From contig NZ_CP072203.1 in the NCBI RefSeq assembly GCF_017654315.1, positions 5,332,001-5,396,000 of the forward strand: 64,000 nt of DNA, in the 5' to 3' direction. Every line of letters starts with the position of its first letter. Within the stretch, counting starts at the first letter, position 1. Below, one piece after another: positions 45,729-54,267 of the stretch. Source of the DNA: Gordonia polyisoprenivorans (lineage in GTDB: Bacteria; Actinomycetota; Actinomycetes; Mycobacteriales; Mycobacteriaceae). Under the pieces are notes generated by a model, which worked only from the letters and a program-made list of their open reading frames with translations, had not been told where the DNA came from and searched no databases. A program made the translations under genes and the position numbers.

Positions 45729-46367
45729 ATGAACGTCGGCATGCAGGGTTCGCTCTTCGACCTCACGGGGACCGCCGGAACCGCGCCGAGCCTCGGCGCG
45801 CTGGGAACCTCGGTGACCCGCCGCGAACTGTCCGACGGCGCCTGGGTCGACCTGCGTCCGGGTTGGATCACCGATTCCCCCACCCTCTTCGACGCCCTGC
45901 ACGATGGCGCGGCCTGGCGCGCCGAACGACGGCGCATGTATGACCGCGTCGTCGACGTCCCGCGCCTGGTCGCCACCTACCAGGCACGTCATCGCCTGCC
46001 CGATCCCCTTCTGGCGCAGGCACGTTCGGAGTTGAGCGCGCACTATCGCGAGGAATTGCCCGAGGGTTTCGCGACGGCGGGCCTGTGCCTGTATCGCGAC
46101 GGTTCCGATTCCGTGGCCTGGCACGGCGACCGGTTCGGTCGCGGCGCCACCCACGACACCATGGTGGCGATCCTGTCACTCGGGGCGCCGCGGCCACTGG
46201 CGTTGCGCCCCAGGGGTGGTGGACCGTCGCTGCGATTCGTCCTGGGCTCGGGCGATCTGCTCGTGATGGGTGGCAGTTGTCAGCGCACCTGGGAGCACGC
46301 CGTGCCGAAATGTCCCGGCGTCGGCGCCCGCATCAGCGTGCAATTCCGTCCGCCGGGCGTGTGGTGA
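45729..46367 (+). CDS. alkB: AlkB-like Fe(II)/2-oxoglutarate DNA repair dioxygenase
   Basis: 212 aa. It removes alkyl groups from DNA or RNA bases by oxidative dealkylation. Iron ligands are His132 and Asp134 (AWHGDRF) and His190 (WEHAVPK); 2-oxoglutarate is bound by Arg201 and Arg207 (RISVQFR). LVMGGSCQRTWEHAV is the typical stretch before the third ligand. A -10-like TAGGGT ends six bases before the ATG, so a leaderless transcript is likely. It is divergent from the MMPL operon and convergent with an SDR gene. Confidence 0.94.
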   Translation: MNVGMQGSLFDLTGTAGTAPSLGALGTSVTRRELSDGAWVDLRPGWITDSPTLFDALHDGAAWRAERRRMYDRVVDVPRLVATYQARHRLPDPLLAQARSELSAHYREELPEGFATAGLCLYRDGSDSVAWHGDRFGRGATHDTMVAILSLGAPRPLALRPRGGGPSLRFVLGSGDLLVMGGSCQRTWEHAVPKCPGVGARISVQFRPPGVW

Positions 46368-46379
46368 GGCTCGCCGGCC

Positions 46380-47255
46380 CTAGATCGGGTAGGCGACGCC
46401 GGTGAGCTTCTCCGACTCCGCCCACAGTCCGTCACGGATCGCTCGGTCGTTGGCGCGGCCACTGAAGGCCGACACCCCGGGCGCCCCACGCATGCCGAAG
46501 AAGTGGCTCGGCCCGTAGAACGTGCCGTTGACGACGTCCGACGCGGTCGCGGCGTACAGCGTGGGCAGCGCGCCGACGGCGGCCGACTGCGCGAACAGGT
46601 TGCCGATCTTCATCGCCGTGTCCATGAGCGACTCGGTGTGGCCCTGCAGTTCGGTGGCCGCGTAGCCGGGGTGGGCGATCAGCGAGAGCCGGCCGTCGCC
46701 GTCCGCGGCGTCGAAACGGTCGGCGAGATCCATCCCGAACATCAGGTTGGCCATCTTGGAGTCGCCGTAGGCCCGCCACCGGCGGTAGCGGCGGTTGTGC
46801 CACCCGAGGTCGGCGAGATCGATACGGCCGAGTTGGTGCAACCCCGACGACAACGTCACCACGCGGTCACCGATCTTGGGCAGCAGCAGTCCGGTGAGTG
46901 CGAAGTGGCCCAAATGGTTGGTGCCCATCTGCATCTCGAAGCCGTCGGCGGTGCGCCGCAGCGGCAGCGCCATCACGCCGGCGTTGTTGATGAGGACGTC
47001 GACGCTGGTGATCCCGTTGGCGAACGCCCGGACCGATGCGAGGTCGGCGAGGTCGAGTGCGGCCACCCGCGCCCGGTCGCCGAGGCCTCGGGCTACGTCG
47101 TCGGCCTTGGCGGTGTTGCGGCAGGCCATGATGACCTCCGCGCCGGCACCGACCAGCGCCTCGGTGGTCTCGGCACCGAGTCCGGAGTTGGCCCCGGTCA
47201 CGATGAAGGTCCGGCCCGTTTGATCCGGGATGTCGTGCGTCGACCAACCACTCAT
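46380..47255 (-). CDS. SDR family NAD(P)-dependent oxidoreductase
   Basis: 291 aa from ATG 47255, with AAGGGG upstream. Rossmann motif VTGANSGLGAET near residues 19-30, CRNTAKA, NNAGVMALPL near 87, the serine of TLSSGLHQLG near 130 and the catalytic YGDSK near 160. The long C-terminal extension fits the light-independent protochlorophyllide reductase/retinol dehydrogenase group. It is convergent with alkB, with 12 bp between stops. Substrate is unknown. Confidence 0.92.
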   Translation of the reverse strand: MSGWSTHDIPDQTGRTFIVTGANSGLGAETTEALVGAGAEVIMACRNTAKADDVARGLGDRARVAALDLADLASVRAFANGITSVDVLINNAGVMALPLRRTADGFEMQMGTNHLGHFALTGLLLPKIGDRVVTLSSGLHQLGRIDLADLGWHNRRYRRWRAYGDSKMANLMFGMDLADRFDAADGDGRLSLIAHPGYAATELQGHTESLMDTAMKIGNLFAQSAAVGALPTLYAATASDVVNGTFYGPSHFFGMRGAPGVSAFSGRANDRAIRDGLWAESEKLTGVAYPI

Positions 47256-47374
47256 GGAATGCCCCTTTGTCGCTGCGGTGTGCTCCCTCTCACCCTGCCA
47301 CGACATCGCCCCGAGGCGGAGACGAGCGGACCGAGAGGCGGAGACGAGCGGTGTGTCACCGCGCGCGTTTGCCG

Positions 47375-49126
47375 CTACCGCAGGCGCATCAGTCCGGCCG
47401 ACCCCAGCCATTTCACCGGGCGCAGCAGTCCGGAGATCACGTCACCCACCGTGGGGGTGCTGTCGGGAACGAGATCGGTCGGGCCGTAGATCTCGGTGGC
47501 CTCGGTGCGACCGCGCACGACCCGCTTGCCCAGCATCGTCCAGTGCTCCGACTCGTCGTCGGCGGCGCCGGCGATGGCCGCCCCGCTCCCGAGCACCGGC
47601 ACCCGAGCGGTCTTGGCCATCTCCGACAGGCGTGCACATTCGTTGACCGGGTCGCCGATCACCGTGTATTCGTATCGTCGTTCGGCGCCGATGTTCCCGG
47701 CGAAGGCGGTGCCGAACGAGACCCCGATCCCCCAGTGGACGTCGAGAGCCTCGCTCAGGCCGCGCGCGAGGTCCCGGGCCGCGGCCAAGGCCGCACCGGC
47801 GGGATCGTCGATCGCCACCGGCGCCCCGAACACCGCGAGCGCGGCATCGCCCTCGAATTTGTTCACGAATCCCCGGTGGTCGTCGACGACCTGCGCCACG
47901 ATCTCGAAGAATTCGTTGAGCAGCGCCGCGGTGTCCTGCGGGCGGCGTTCCTGCGCGATGGTGGTGGAGCCGACGATGTCGACGAGCAGCACCCCGACCT
48001 CGGCATTGGTGCCGTGCAGACCCATCCCCCGCTCGATTGCGAGTTCGGCGACGGTGTCACCGACGTGGCGGGCGAACAGCTCCCGCATGCGTTCGCGCTC
48101 GTCGAGGCCGGTGACCATCTCGTTGAATCCCTGCTGCAGCACCCCGAGTTCGGAGGAGTCGTACACGTCGACGTGGGCGTCGAGGTCGCCGGCATGCACC
48201 TTCTCCACCGCGTCGCGCAGTTCGGTGAGCGGATCGATCAGGGACTGGCCGACGAGGACGATGATACGGGCACCGGCAGCGAGTCCGACGAGCGCGAGAA
48301 CCACACTCGCCCAGTCGATGTCGGCGGCCACCGGCGGAAGCATGTGCAGTCTGCGCCCGACGTTGAGGATGATCAGACCGACCATCGGCACAGCCGAACT
48401 GACCGCCCACACCGCGAACATCCGGCCCCGCACTCCGTGCACGACGCGCGAGGTCGGGTCGGAGGCGAGCGCCACCATCATCAGTGGCCGCGAGGCGCGT
48501 TCGGCGAACAGATACGTCAGACACGCGCTCGACATGCCGGCCAGCGCGAACGCCACCGCCACGCCGAACACCGTTTCGACGGTGAGGGTTTCGGCGGACA
48601 TGGCGATGTAGCTGAGCACCGACGCCGCCCACGCGATCGACGTGCTGAGCACCTGGAATGCCGGAATTCGTTGCACCGCAACACGACGCGCGTGATCAGC
48701 GGGGTCGCCGGAGATGAACCAGCGGAATTGCGGGCGCAGCGTGAGAACCCCGAGGACCAGATTGACGACGATGCACACCACGATGGCGGTGACGATGCCG
48801 GGAAAGTTGGGCGCGCGCAGGGTCTCGTCGACCGTCAGCAGTCCCCCGTTGTACGACAGTTGCACCAGGAGGAAGGTCTCGAAACCGATGAGCGCGTTGC
48901 TGCCGACGATGGCGGTCGAGGAAATGGCGAGGGCGCGTGTCGCCAACCGGCGACGCCCGGCGGTACCGAGTTGTGCCCATTCGGTCGCCCCCGGCTCACC
49001 GACCGCGCCCCACACGAGGAGGGCGTAACGCCGCCGCGCCCGGCTCCATCGGGTCGCGGTGCTTCGGCGTGGGTGCCGGCCGTGCGCCGATGACGCTCCC
49101 ACCCCGGAACTCGGTGATGAGGTCAT
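47375..49126 (-). CDS. class III adenylate/guanylate cyclase with membrane and HAMP domains
   Basis: 583 aa from ATG 49126. Order: cytosolic N-terminus of 65 residues; six transmembrane helices in residues 65-300; a HAMP segment (DPLTELRDAVEKVHAGDLDA, 308-328); a catalytic domain from about 380 with metal-binding Asp in LLVDIVGSTTIA, the metal/Lys stretch NKFEGDAALAVFG, and the transition-state site TVIGDPVNECARLSE with Asp, Asn and Arg. All six catalytic positions are present, so it should be active, probably on ATP. It is of the mycobacterial Rv1318c/Rv3645 type. Its cAMP could serve the CRP site at rpfA. Confidence 0.93.
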   Translation of the reverse strand: MTSSPSSGVGASSAHGRHPRRSTATRWSRARRRYALLVWGAVGEPGATEWAQLGTAGRRRLATRALAISSTAIVGSNALIGFETFLLVQLSYNGGLLTVDETLRAPNFPGIVTAIVVCIVVNLVLGVLTLRPQFRWFISGDPADHARRVAVQRIPAFQVLSTSIAWAASVLSYIAMSAETLTVETVFGVAVAFALAGMSSACLTYLFAERASRPLMMVALASDPTSRVVHGVRGRMFAVWAVSSAVPMVGLIILNVGRRLHMLPPVAADIDWASVVLALVGLAAGARIIVLVGQSLIDPLTELRDAVEKVHAGDLDAHVDVYDSSELGVLQQGFNEMVTGLDERERMRELFARHVGDTVAELAIERGMGLHGTNAEVGVLLVDIVGSTTIAQERRPQDTAALLNEFFEIVAQVVDDHRGFVNKFEGDAALAVFGAPVAIDDPAGAALAAARDLARGLSEALDVHWGIGVSFGTAFAGNIGAERRYEYTVIGDPVNECARLSEMAKTARVPVLGSGAAIAGAADDESEHWTMLGKRVVRGRTEATEIYGPTDLVPDSTPTVGDVISGLLRPVKWLGSAGLMRLR

Positions 49127-49220
49127 GGGCCTTCCCTGCAGTTGATGTCACCTCAGAGATTACCCAATGGCGTGGATCACATCCGCGTGGTCGGCGTCAT
49201 CGGCCGGGCTTGCGCGCGTC

Positions 49221-50549
49221 TCAGCGAACGGTCACCACTGTGTGCGCCGCCGCATCGGAAAGTATCTTGTGGATGTTGAAGATGGGCCGGTGACTTTCAA
49301 ATTGGGTGTCGTACGGAACACGCATCATCGCGACGAGGTCGGCGAAACGGTGGTCCACCAGGTCGCGATAGCGCGGCAGCAGTTCGGAGGTCACGTAGCG
49401 CCAGCGCTGATCGAAAACCGACCAGTCCCAGTTCGCGATCGGTGTCGTGATGGTCAGCGTCGTCCCGTTGGCGAGGCGGGTGGTGTGGACGAACGGAATG
49501 AAGTCGCGCAGCGCGGGCACGCCGGCCACCGACGGAGACCCGACCAGGGTCATCGCGTAGGTCAGTGTTGCGCCGACCCCGTCGGCCTTGCGGTAGTTGC
49601 GTACGTCGTCGAATTGCCAACCGACGACGTCGAACTGCTCACGATGCAGCAGGGTCGCATTGCCAGCGGCCACCCGGTCGGGATTCCCGGAGGCGATGCC
49701 CTGCCACGCGGTGGCGACGGCGTCGTCGATGATCCCGGCTCGGCGGAACTCGTCGATGCCACGCAGTCCGTCGCGGACGAACGCGACGTGCTGGGGCATG
49801 AGGTCGGTGAAGATGGCCTTCTGCATCACCAGCACCCGCTCGGCGAACCAGGTCAGGTCGGCCGGGGTGATCTTGTCGGCGTGATAGGCCAAGGTCTGTA
49901 ACCCTTTGGGGAACACACCGATCAGCCCCGGGCCGGCGACCGAGGTCGCCGCCTCGATGATCCGCGCGGCGAGCGGTTGCAGTCCGCGGATCGAGTAGAT
50001 GTCGCCGGCGAGCACGACATCGGCGATACCGCCGCCGAAGTCGGCACCGACCAGTCCGGCCATGCCGGCCCATTGCAGGTTTCGGTGGGCGATCTGGAAG
50101 TTCTCGTAGTAGCGATAGGACTTGATCATGTCGGCGCGGGTGGTCGCGAATCCCTTGGCGGGATCCCATCCGGCCAAATCGATTCCGGCATCGGTGGTCG
50201 CCTGCACCAAGCGATACTGGAACAGCAGTGCCGCATAGCGGTGGGGATCGAGACCGGAGGCACGGGCCTCGGTGACCAGTCCGGAGAGCCTGCCGAGATC
50301 GGTGGGCAGCGCGCGGTTGACGCCTCCGCCGTAGTGGTCGGCGTACCGATTGGTCAGTGGCAGATCGAGATACGGGTCGAGGACAGCGGTGCGGGCAGGT
50401 CCGGCCACCACCGCGGACCCGACCACTGTGCAGGCCAGCACGAGGAGCAGGATCAGTCGGCGCAACGGGAATCCCGCCCTCTTCGGGTGCTCGACCCTTT
50501 GCATGCAGTCGATCTCCGTGGGCTCAGCGTTCGTGGGTTCGGCGTTCAT
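49221..50549 (-). CDS. exported hypothetical protein, partner of the lipase-like gene
   Basis: 442 aa from ATG 50549. An N-terminal hydrophobic signal or anchor at residues 28-48 (LRRLILLLVLACTVVGSAVV) follows an acidic repeat (AEPTNAEPTE). The mature part is mostly helical with no motif I recognise; conserved-looking stretches are SYRYYENFQIAHRNLQWAG (in parts SYRYYENF and HRNLQWAG), and WFAERVLVMQKAIF. The start overlaps the stop of the lipase-like gene by four bases (ATGA), so the two are co-translated. Its function is unknown; a secreted cofactor or scaffold for that protein is possible. Confidence 0.7.
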   Translation of the reverse strand: MNAEPTNAEPTEIDCMQRVEHPKRAGFPLRRLILLLVLACTVVGSAVVAGPARTAVLDPYLDLPLTNRYADHYGGGVNRALPTDLGRLSGLVTEARASGLDPHRYAALLFQYRLVQATTDAGIDLAGWDPAKGFATTRADMIKSYRYYENFQIAHRNLQWAGMAGLVGADFGGGIADVVLAGDIYSIRGLQPLAARIIEAATSVAGPGLIGVFPKGLQTLAYHADKITPADLTWFAERVLVMQKAIFTDLMPQHVAFVRDGLRGIDEFRRAGIIDDAVATAWQGIASGNPDRVAAGNATLLHREQFDVVGWQFDDVRNYRKADGVGATLTYAMTLVGSPSVAGVPALRDFIPFVHTTRLANGTTLTITTPIANWDWSVFDQRWRYVTSELLPRYRDLVDHRFADLVAMMRVPYDTQFESHRPIFNIHKILSDAAAHTVVTVR

Positions 50550-51940
50550 GAGTTCAATTCCGTGGCCAGCCAGTCGACGGTGTGCATGCCGAACAACTCG
50601 GTACCCCACTTGTAGATGTTGGCGACGAGAATGTCCATGCCGCAGTTCATTCCGTAGTACTGGGCGTCGGCGCCCTGCCGCACGTAGCGGGTCACCAGGT
50701 TCTTGGAGTCGGCGGCGGGGATCAGGGACATGAATGAGTTGTCGGCGTTGCAGGCCGAGACCAGCACCTTGCCGCGCGGGCGATCCCCGTGGCCGAGGGT
50801 GTTGTCGCGGTAGACATGCGCGAACTCGGGGATGTCGGCGGGAGCTTGTCCGCTGGTGAACAGGGTCTTCAGCGGAACCAGCGGCGGCATACCGAAATAT
50901 GCCATCTGACAAGACTTCCGGTAGACATCGGCGAGTCCGCGGCCGGCCGGGTTCAGTTTTGCGTCCAACGCCATCTCGGGGTACTGCGCCTCCAGTCCGA
51001 GCAGCGTGGCGAAGACGAATCCGGTGCCGAGCCGACCGTCGGCGAATCTGATGAAGTTCTTCTGGTCGACCGCCATACCTTCGAGCATCGTTGCCTTGAG
51101 GTTGATCTCGGGTGCGTAGCGGGCGACGTTCTCGGCGGCGAATCCGGCGCCGACCCCGCCCCCGGCGACGCCGAAGATCCCCACCGGATTGTGCGGATTC
51201 AGCGCGGCGGGACCGACCCGGTACGCCGCACGGACACCGTCGAGCAGCGCGTGGCCTGCGAACTTTCCGGCGAAGACGCCGTGCGGTGACGGATCGGCGT
51301 CGTTGCCGATGTCGGAGATCACTACGGCGAGTCCGCGCTGAAACATCAGTGCCAGCGGCCCGAGCGCCGACCACGCCGACGCTTCGCCGAGCGCGCCACC
51401 GCTCCACTGGGTCGACGGATGGCATTTCGCACCGACCGAATCGTTGGCCTCCTGGTAGGCGACCACCGAACGCGAACCGTTGGGCTTGCCGTCCTCGGGG
51501 ATCATGACGACGCCGGTCGAGATCACCTTGCGTCCCCGAACGTTCTCGGTGACATACATGATCTTGTAGGCGGCCACGTGCGCAGGCTTGACCCCGGCGA
51601 ACAACACGTCGAAACGCTTGGCCTTCAACAGGGTTCCGGGCTTGACGTCCTGCGAGATCGACGGCTCGACATAGAAGGGATCGTCGGCGGCCAGACCTTC
51701 GAAGTCTTCTTGCCCGGTCGCGAGGCGTCCGTCGCGGAAGGTGCCGAGCACATAGCCGCCGAAGATCGTCCCGAGTCCCGGCGGGGTCAGCGGCACCGCA
51801 CCCGAGTAGGTCGGCGGCTCGTCGGCCGCGGCAACACCCGGGATCTGGAACCACACCACGAGCACGAGGACCACGAGACCGACGATTCCGCCTGCTCTTG
51901 CCCTACTGGCACTTCTCGACACCCCGGCACGTGACCGCAT
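50546..51940 (-). CDS. secreted lipase-fold protein (LIP family), catalytic serine lost
   Basis: 464 aa from ATG 51940, with AAGGGG upstream; a GTG at 51964 after GGGGGA is an alternative. The signal peptide runs to AAADE near residue 41. The body is the LIP/secretory lipase alpha/beta-hydrolase family: YVLGTFRDGRL, VVAYQEANDSVGAKCHPS, SDIGNDADPSPHG. The nucleophile elbow, GxSxG in active members, reads GVAGGG with Ala at residue 259, and the C-terminal His region reads NCGMDILV. So the hydrolase chemistry is probably absent. It is coupled to the next gene. Confidence 0.85.
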   Translation of the reverse strand: MRSRAGVSRSASRARAGGIVGLVVLVLVVWFQIPGVAAADEPPTYSGAVPLTPPGLGTIFGGYVLGTFRDGRLATGQEDFEGLAADDPFYVEPSISQDVKPGTLLKAKRFDVLFAGVKPAHVAAYKIMYVTENVRGRKVISTGVVMIPEDGKPNGSRSVVAYQEANDSVGAKCHPSTQWSGGALGEASAWSALGPLALMFQRGLAVVISDIGNDADPSPHGVFAGKFAGHALLDGVRAAYRVGPAALNPHNPVGIFGVAGGGVGAGFAAENVARYAPEINLKATMLEGMAVDQKNFIRFADGRLGTGFVFATLLGLEAQYPEMALDAKLNPAGRGLADVYRKSCQMAYFGMPPLVPLKTLFTSGQAPADIPEFAHVYRDNTLGHGDRPRGKVLVSACNADNSFMSLIPAADSKNLVTRYVRQGADAQYYGMNCGMDILVANIYKWGTELFGMHTVDWLATELNS

Positions 51941-52235
51941 GCGGGCCCACCCCTTCTCGCTCACCGAATCCCCCGCATCGCCGCGGGTGTGACCCGCCGC
52001 CAAAGCGGTGGCGCGAACTTACCTGAGAGTAATCTGAGGCGCAATCCGCGCCGGCTTGTCAATTCGCAGCAAATAGCCAGTTCAGGGCGATTTGTTGTCG
52101 GCTTTGCCCATGCTCGCAAGTGCGGAACGTGATGAGACGCACATTCACATTCGTCTCAACGGACGGATTTCGGTCCTCAGCGAGCTCCCACCTGAGTTCG
52201 TCACGCCGCGGTCTGCGATTGATTGCCACGAACAG
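51941..52235. other. 295-bp spacer upstream of the lipase gene
   Basis: I see no gene. It has a small inverted repeat TGAGACG (52133-52139) and CGTCTCA (52152-52158), and base composition is visibly less GC-rich than the surroundings from 52020 on. It marks the left edge of the toxin-antitoxin region. Confidence 0.6.
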
Positions 52236-52679
52236 CTAGAGCGCCTCGAGTCGGGGCCGCGGAGGTCCGTGCACACGCCACACCGTCGGCGTTCCGCTCA
52301 TGCAGTGAGTGCACATCTCTCGGAGATTGGCATCCAGCGCCTCGAGTAGCTGTGCTCGCGTTGCTTCGCCATGGAACAGAAACAGATGAATTTTCGCCCG
52401 ACGGTAAGCAGCAAGCTCCGACGGAGTGACGAGTATCGTCGTGTCTCTTCCGATTGCCGCCCACCCTCGACGACCGACGTCCCGTAACCACACTTCATCG
52501 GGCGTACCTTCGGCGGCCTTTCGTTCGCCGTAAAGGCTCGGAGGCGTGTGAACCACGTAGCCGTAACCCTCGATCCGCCGACGAAGCGCACGGCCAGCGA
52601 GATTTTCGTCCAGGTAGAACTCAGGAGGCGCGGCCCAGGAGGACGCGTGCGGCGGTTGCCACTTGGGCTCGCGAGACAT
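52236..52679 (-). CDS. PIN-like domain toxin (DUF5615/VapC-type)
   Basis: 147 aa from ATG 52679, with GAAGAG four bases before it; the start lies inside the end of the antitoxin gene (overlap about 59 bp). The PIN-fold core is FYLDENLAG, whose Asp/Glu bind a metal, then PDEVWLRDVGRRGWAAIGRDTTILVTPSE (in parts PDEVWLRDVG and GRDTTIL), with the second acidic positions. The family is RNase-like. The C-terminal 30 residues are family-specific. It pairs with the DUF433 gene upstream as a type II toxin-antitoxin system. Confidence 0.75.
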   Translation of the reverse strand: MSREPKWQPPHASSWAAPPEFYLDENLAGRALRRRIEGYGYVVHTPPSLYGERKAAEGTPDEVWLRDVGRRGWAAIGRDTTILVTPSELAAYRRAKIHLFLFHGEATRAQLLEALDANLREMCTHCMSGTPTVWRVHGPPRPRLEAL

Positions 52680-53289
52680 CGAACTCTTCGGCAACGGCCT
52701 CCCCGTCCTCGCCGGCTTTCAGCATCGCCGCGATGTCGGCGAGGCGTGGTCCGCCTTCTCCGAATCGAGGCTGACCGAATGCAACGTATGGGTCGACGAA
52801 CACCTTCTCGGGCTCACACGCTCGAAGTCGAAGCTTCGTCGGGTGTTCCCCCTCCCATGCGACATAAGTCAGGTAGTCCGAGACGATTTCGCGAATCACG
52901 TTCTGCCCCGATCGAGCCTCGATGAGGCCCGCTCCCGCAGCCGATTTCGCGAAATTCCACAGGACGTCGATACCGTCTGTCGCCAGATTCGGCGCCGTAA
53001 GCACATATTCACGACCAAAGTCGCGTTGTAGCTGCTCCAGTGCCGGGCGGATCTTCCGGACATGAACACCGGCTTGGCGAAGCGCGTCGAGAACGTATGC
53101 CTCCGTAAGAGCAATGAAGGTGACGTTGGCTTTCCGCTTTGGCGCATCCACCACGTGGAGCAGCGGCTCCCCTCGCTCATACCCCTTTGCCCACCGGTGA
53201 AATGTCTGCCCGCTCAGACCCAGGTAGCGTGCCGAATCGGCCATCGTGAGGATGCCTGCAGTGAATCGCTCGTCGTTGGCAAGTGTCAT
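52621..53289 (-). CDS. MerR-like/DUF433 antitoxin
   Basis: 222 aa from ATG 53289, with GAGGAGC upstream. Residues 10-35 look like a small winged-HTH (TMADSARYLGLSGQTFHRWAKG); residues 155-222 are a DUF433 domain (VFVDPYVAFGQPRFGEGGPRLADIAAMLKAGED, by parts DPYVAFGQPRF and RLADIAAMLKAGED, then VAEEFDVSRAQV). DUF433 proteins are known partners of DUF5615 PIN-like toxins. The gene is first in the pair and overlaps the toxin, as usual for autoregulated antitoxin-toxin operons. Confidence 0.82.
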   Translation of the reverse strand: MTLANDERFTAGILTMADSARYLGLSGQTFHRWAKGYERGEPLLHVVDAPKRKANVTFIALTEAYVLDALRQAGVHVRKIRPALEQLQRDFGREYVLTAPNLATDGIDVLWNFAKSAAGAGLIEARSGQNVIREIVSDYLTYVAWEGEHPTKLRLRACEPEKVFVDPYVAFGQPRFGEGGPRLADIAAMLKAGEDGEAVAEEFDVSRAQVATAARVLLGRAS

Positions 53290-53530
53290 CGCACATAGCT
53301 CCTCTCGCCGACTGCCGTGGTGAACCGATGATCGTAGACGACGATAGCGCGCGCATACGACCGCATCAGGGGAAGTGCGCACCCTTCCCACCCGAGGGTC
53401 GCCGATGCGACGTCCGATTGACTTCAAGCGCAAGTCATGCGGTGACCTTGGTGTTTCCGTCGACCACGACATTCGCAATGTCGATGGCGAAGTGAACGAC
53501 GTTGACCGGAGCTACCCCGGAGCCACCCAC

Positions 53531-53562
53531 AAACAACAAAACCGCCCGTGACCAGGCGGTTT
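53531..53562 (-). terminator. terminator after tRNA-Lys
   Basis: On the minus strand AACCGCC (53562-53556), a 9-nt loop, and GGCGGTT (53546-53540) are followed by TTTGTTGTTT. It is a rho-independent type terminator immediately after the tRNA gene. Confidence 0.8.
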
Positions 53563-53566
53563 GCGG

Positions 53567-53639
53567 TGCCCCCAGTAGGGCTCGAACCTACGACCTGCGG
53601 ATTAAAAGTCCGTAGCTCTACCAACTGAGCTATAGGGGC
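53567..53639 (-). tRNA. tRNA-Lys(UUU)
   Basis: 73 nt without encoded CCA. On the minus strand: GCCCCTATAGCTCAGTTGG D-arm, anticodon loop CTTTTAA (anticodon TTT), GGTTCGAGCC T-arm and discriminator A. It points toward the toxin-antitoxin pair. Confidence 0.97.
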
Positions 53640-53819
53640 GTTACCCTCGGCGCCGAGGGCGGAAGCGAGTTTACCTCGCGCCGAACGGGTCGCGGACAGC
53701 TGGTGTCCGCTTCGCGTGTCGACGTCCAGAAAATGCCCCTGACGTGGCGATTTGTGTTTTCCGCGCGCGGTGTCCTAATCTGAGTCGGCTCCCAACGGAG
53801 CCCTCCCGAACGGAAACCG

Positions 53820-53892
53820 GCCCCCTTCGTCTAGCGGCCTAGGACGCCGCCCTTTCAAGGCGGTAGCGCGGGTTCGAATCCCGTAGGGGGTA
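53820..53892 (+). tRNA. tRNA-Glu(UUC)
   Basis: 73 nt. GCCCCCTTCGTCTAGCGGCC start, anticodon loop CTTTCAA (anticodon TTC), GGTTCGAATCC T-arm, discriminator A. First of three plus-strand tRNA genes. Confidence 0.97.
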
Positions 53893-53926
53893 CGCTGTTC
53901 GCCTCGGTGAACAGATAACTGAACAA

Positions 53927-54000
53927 GGCCCTGTGGCGCAGTTGGTTAGCGCGCCGCCCTGTCACGGCGGAGGTCGCGGGTTCGAGTCCCGTCAGGGTCG
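53927..54000 (+). tRNA. tRNA-Asp(GUC)
   Basis: 74 nt. GGCCCTGTGGCGCAGTTGG start, anticodon loop CTGTCAC (anticodon GTC), GGTTCGAGTCC T-arm, discriminator G as required for tRNA-Asp. 34 bp after tRNA-Glu. Confidence 0.97.
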
Positions 54001-54032
54001 CCAAAGGTCTCGGTGTTCGTACCGAACCTTCC

Positions 54033-54106
54033 GGCCAGGTAGCTCAGTTGGTACGAGCGTCCGCCTGAAAAGCGGAAGGTCGCCGGTTCGATCCCGGCCC
54101 TGGCCA
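54033..54106 (+). tRNA. tRNA-Phe(GAA)
   Basis: 74 nt. GGCCAGGTAGCTCAGTTGG start, anticodon loop CTGAAAA (anticodon GAA), GGTTCGATCCC T-arm, discriminator A. 32 bp after tRNA-Asp and probably in the same transcript. Confidence 0.97.
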
Positions 54107-54107
54107 C

Positions 54108-54147
54108 GAAGAAGCCAGCTTTTCCAAGGTGGTTTTCTTGTTTTGGG
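54108..54147 (+). terminator. terminator after tRNA cluster
   Basis: AAGAAGCCAGCTT pairs imperfectly with AAGGTGGTTTTCTT across a short loop, followed by GTTTT. It lies directly downstream of tRNA-Phe. Confidence 0.55.
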
Positions 54148-54267
54148 ATGCATATGGGGTCGCCCCCAATACCCCACCTACCTTCTCCAGCCCTCATGCG
54201 ATCCGGGCAACAACTCATCCGCGGTCGTCCGGCACGAGCGAATGCCGCAGTGCTGCTGCAAGTAAAG

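Noticed and set aside
47267..49093. 608-codon plus-strand frame opposite the cyclase gene
   Set aside because: Shadow frame; all catalytic residues of a class III cyclase are on the minus strand.
52092..52349. 85-codon plus-strand frame beside the toxin gene
   Set aside because: No ribosome site, no recognisable pattern, and its second half lies opposite the toxin 3' end.
53400..53640. Possible integration site at tRNA-Lys with an island carrying the toxin-antitoxin pair
   Set aside because: I could find no second copy of the tRNA 3' end nearby and no integrase gene, so an attachment site is not supported.
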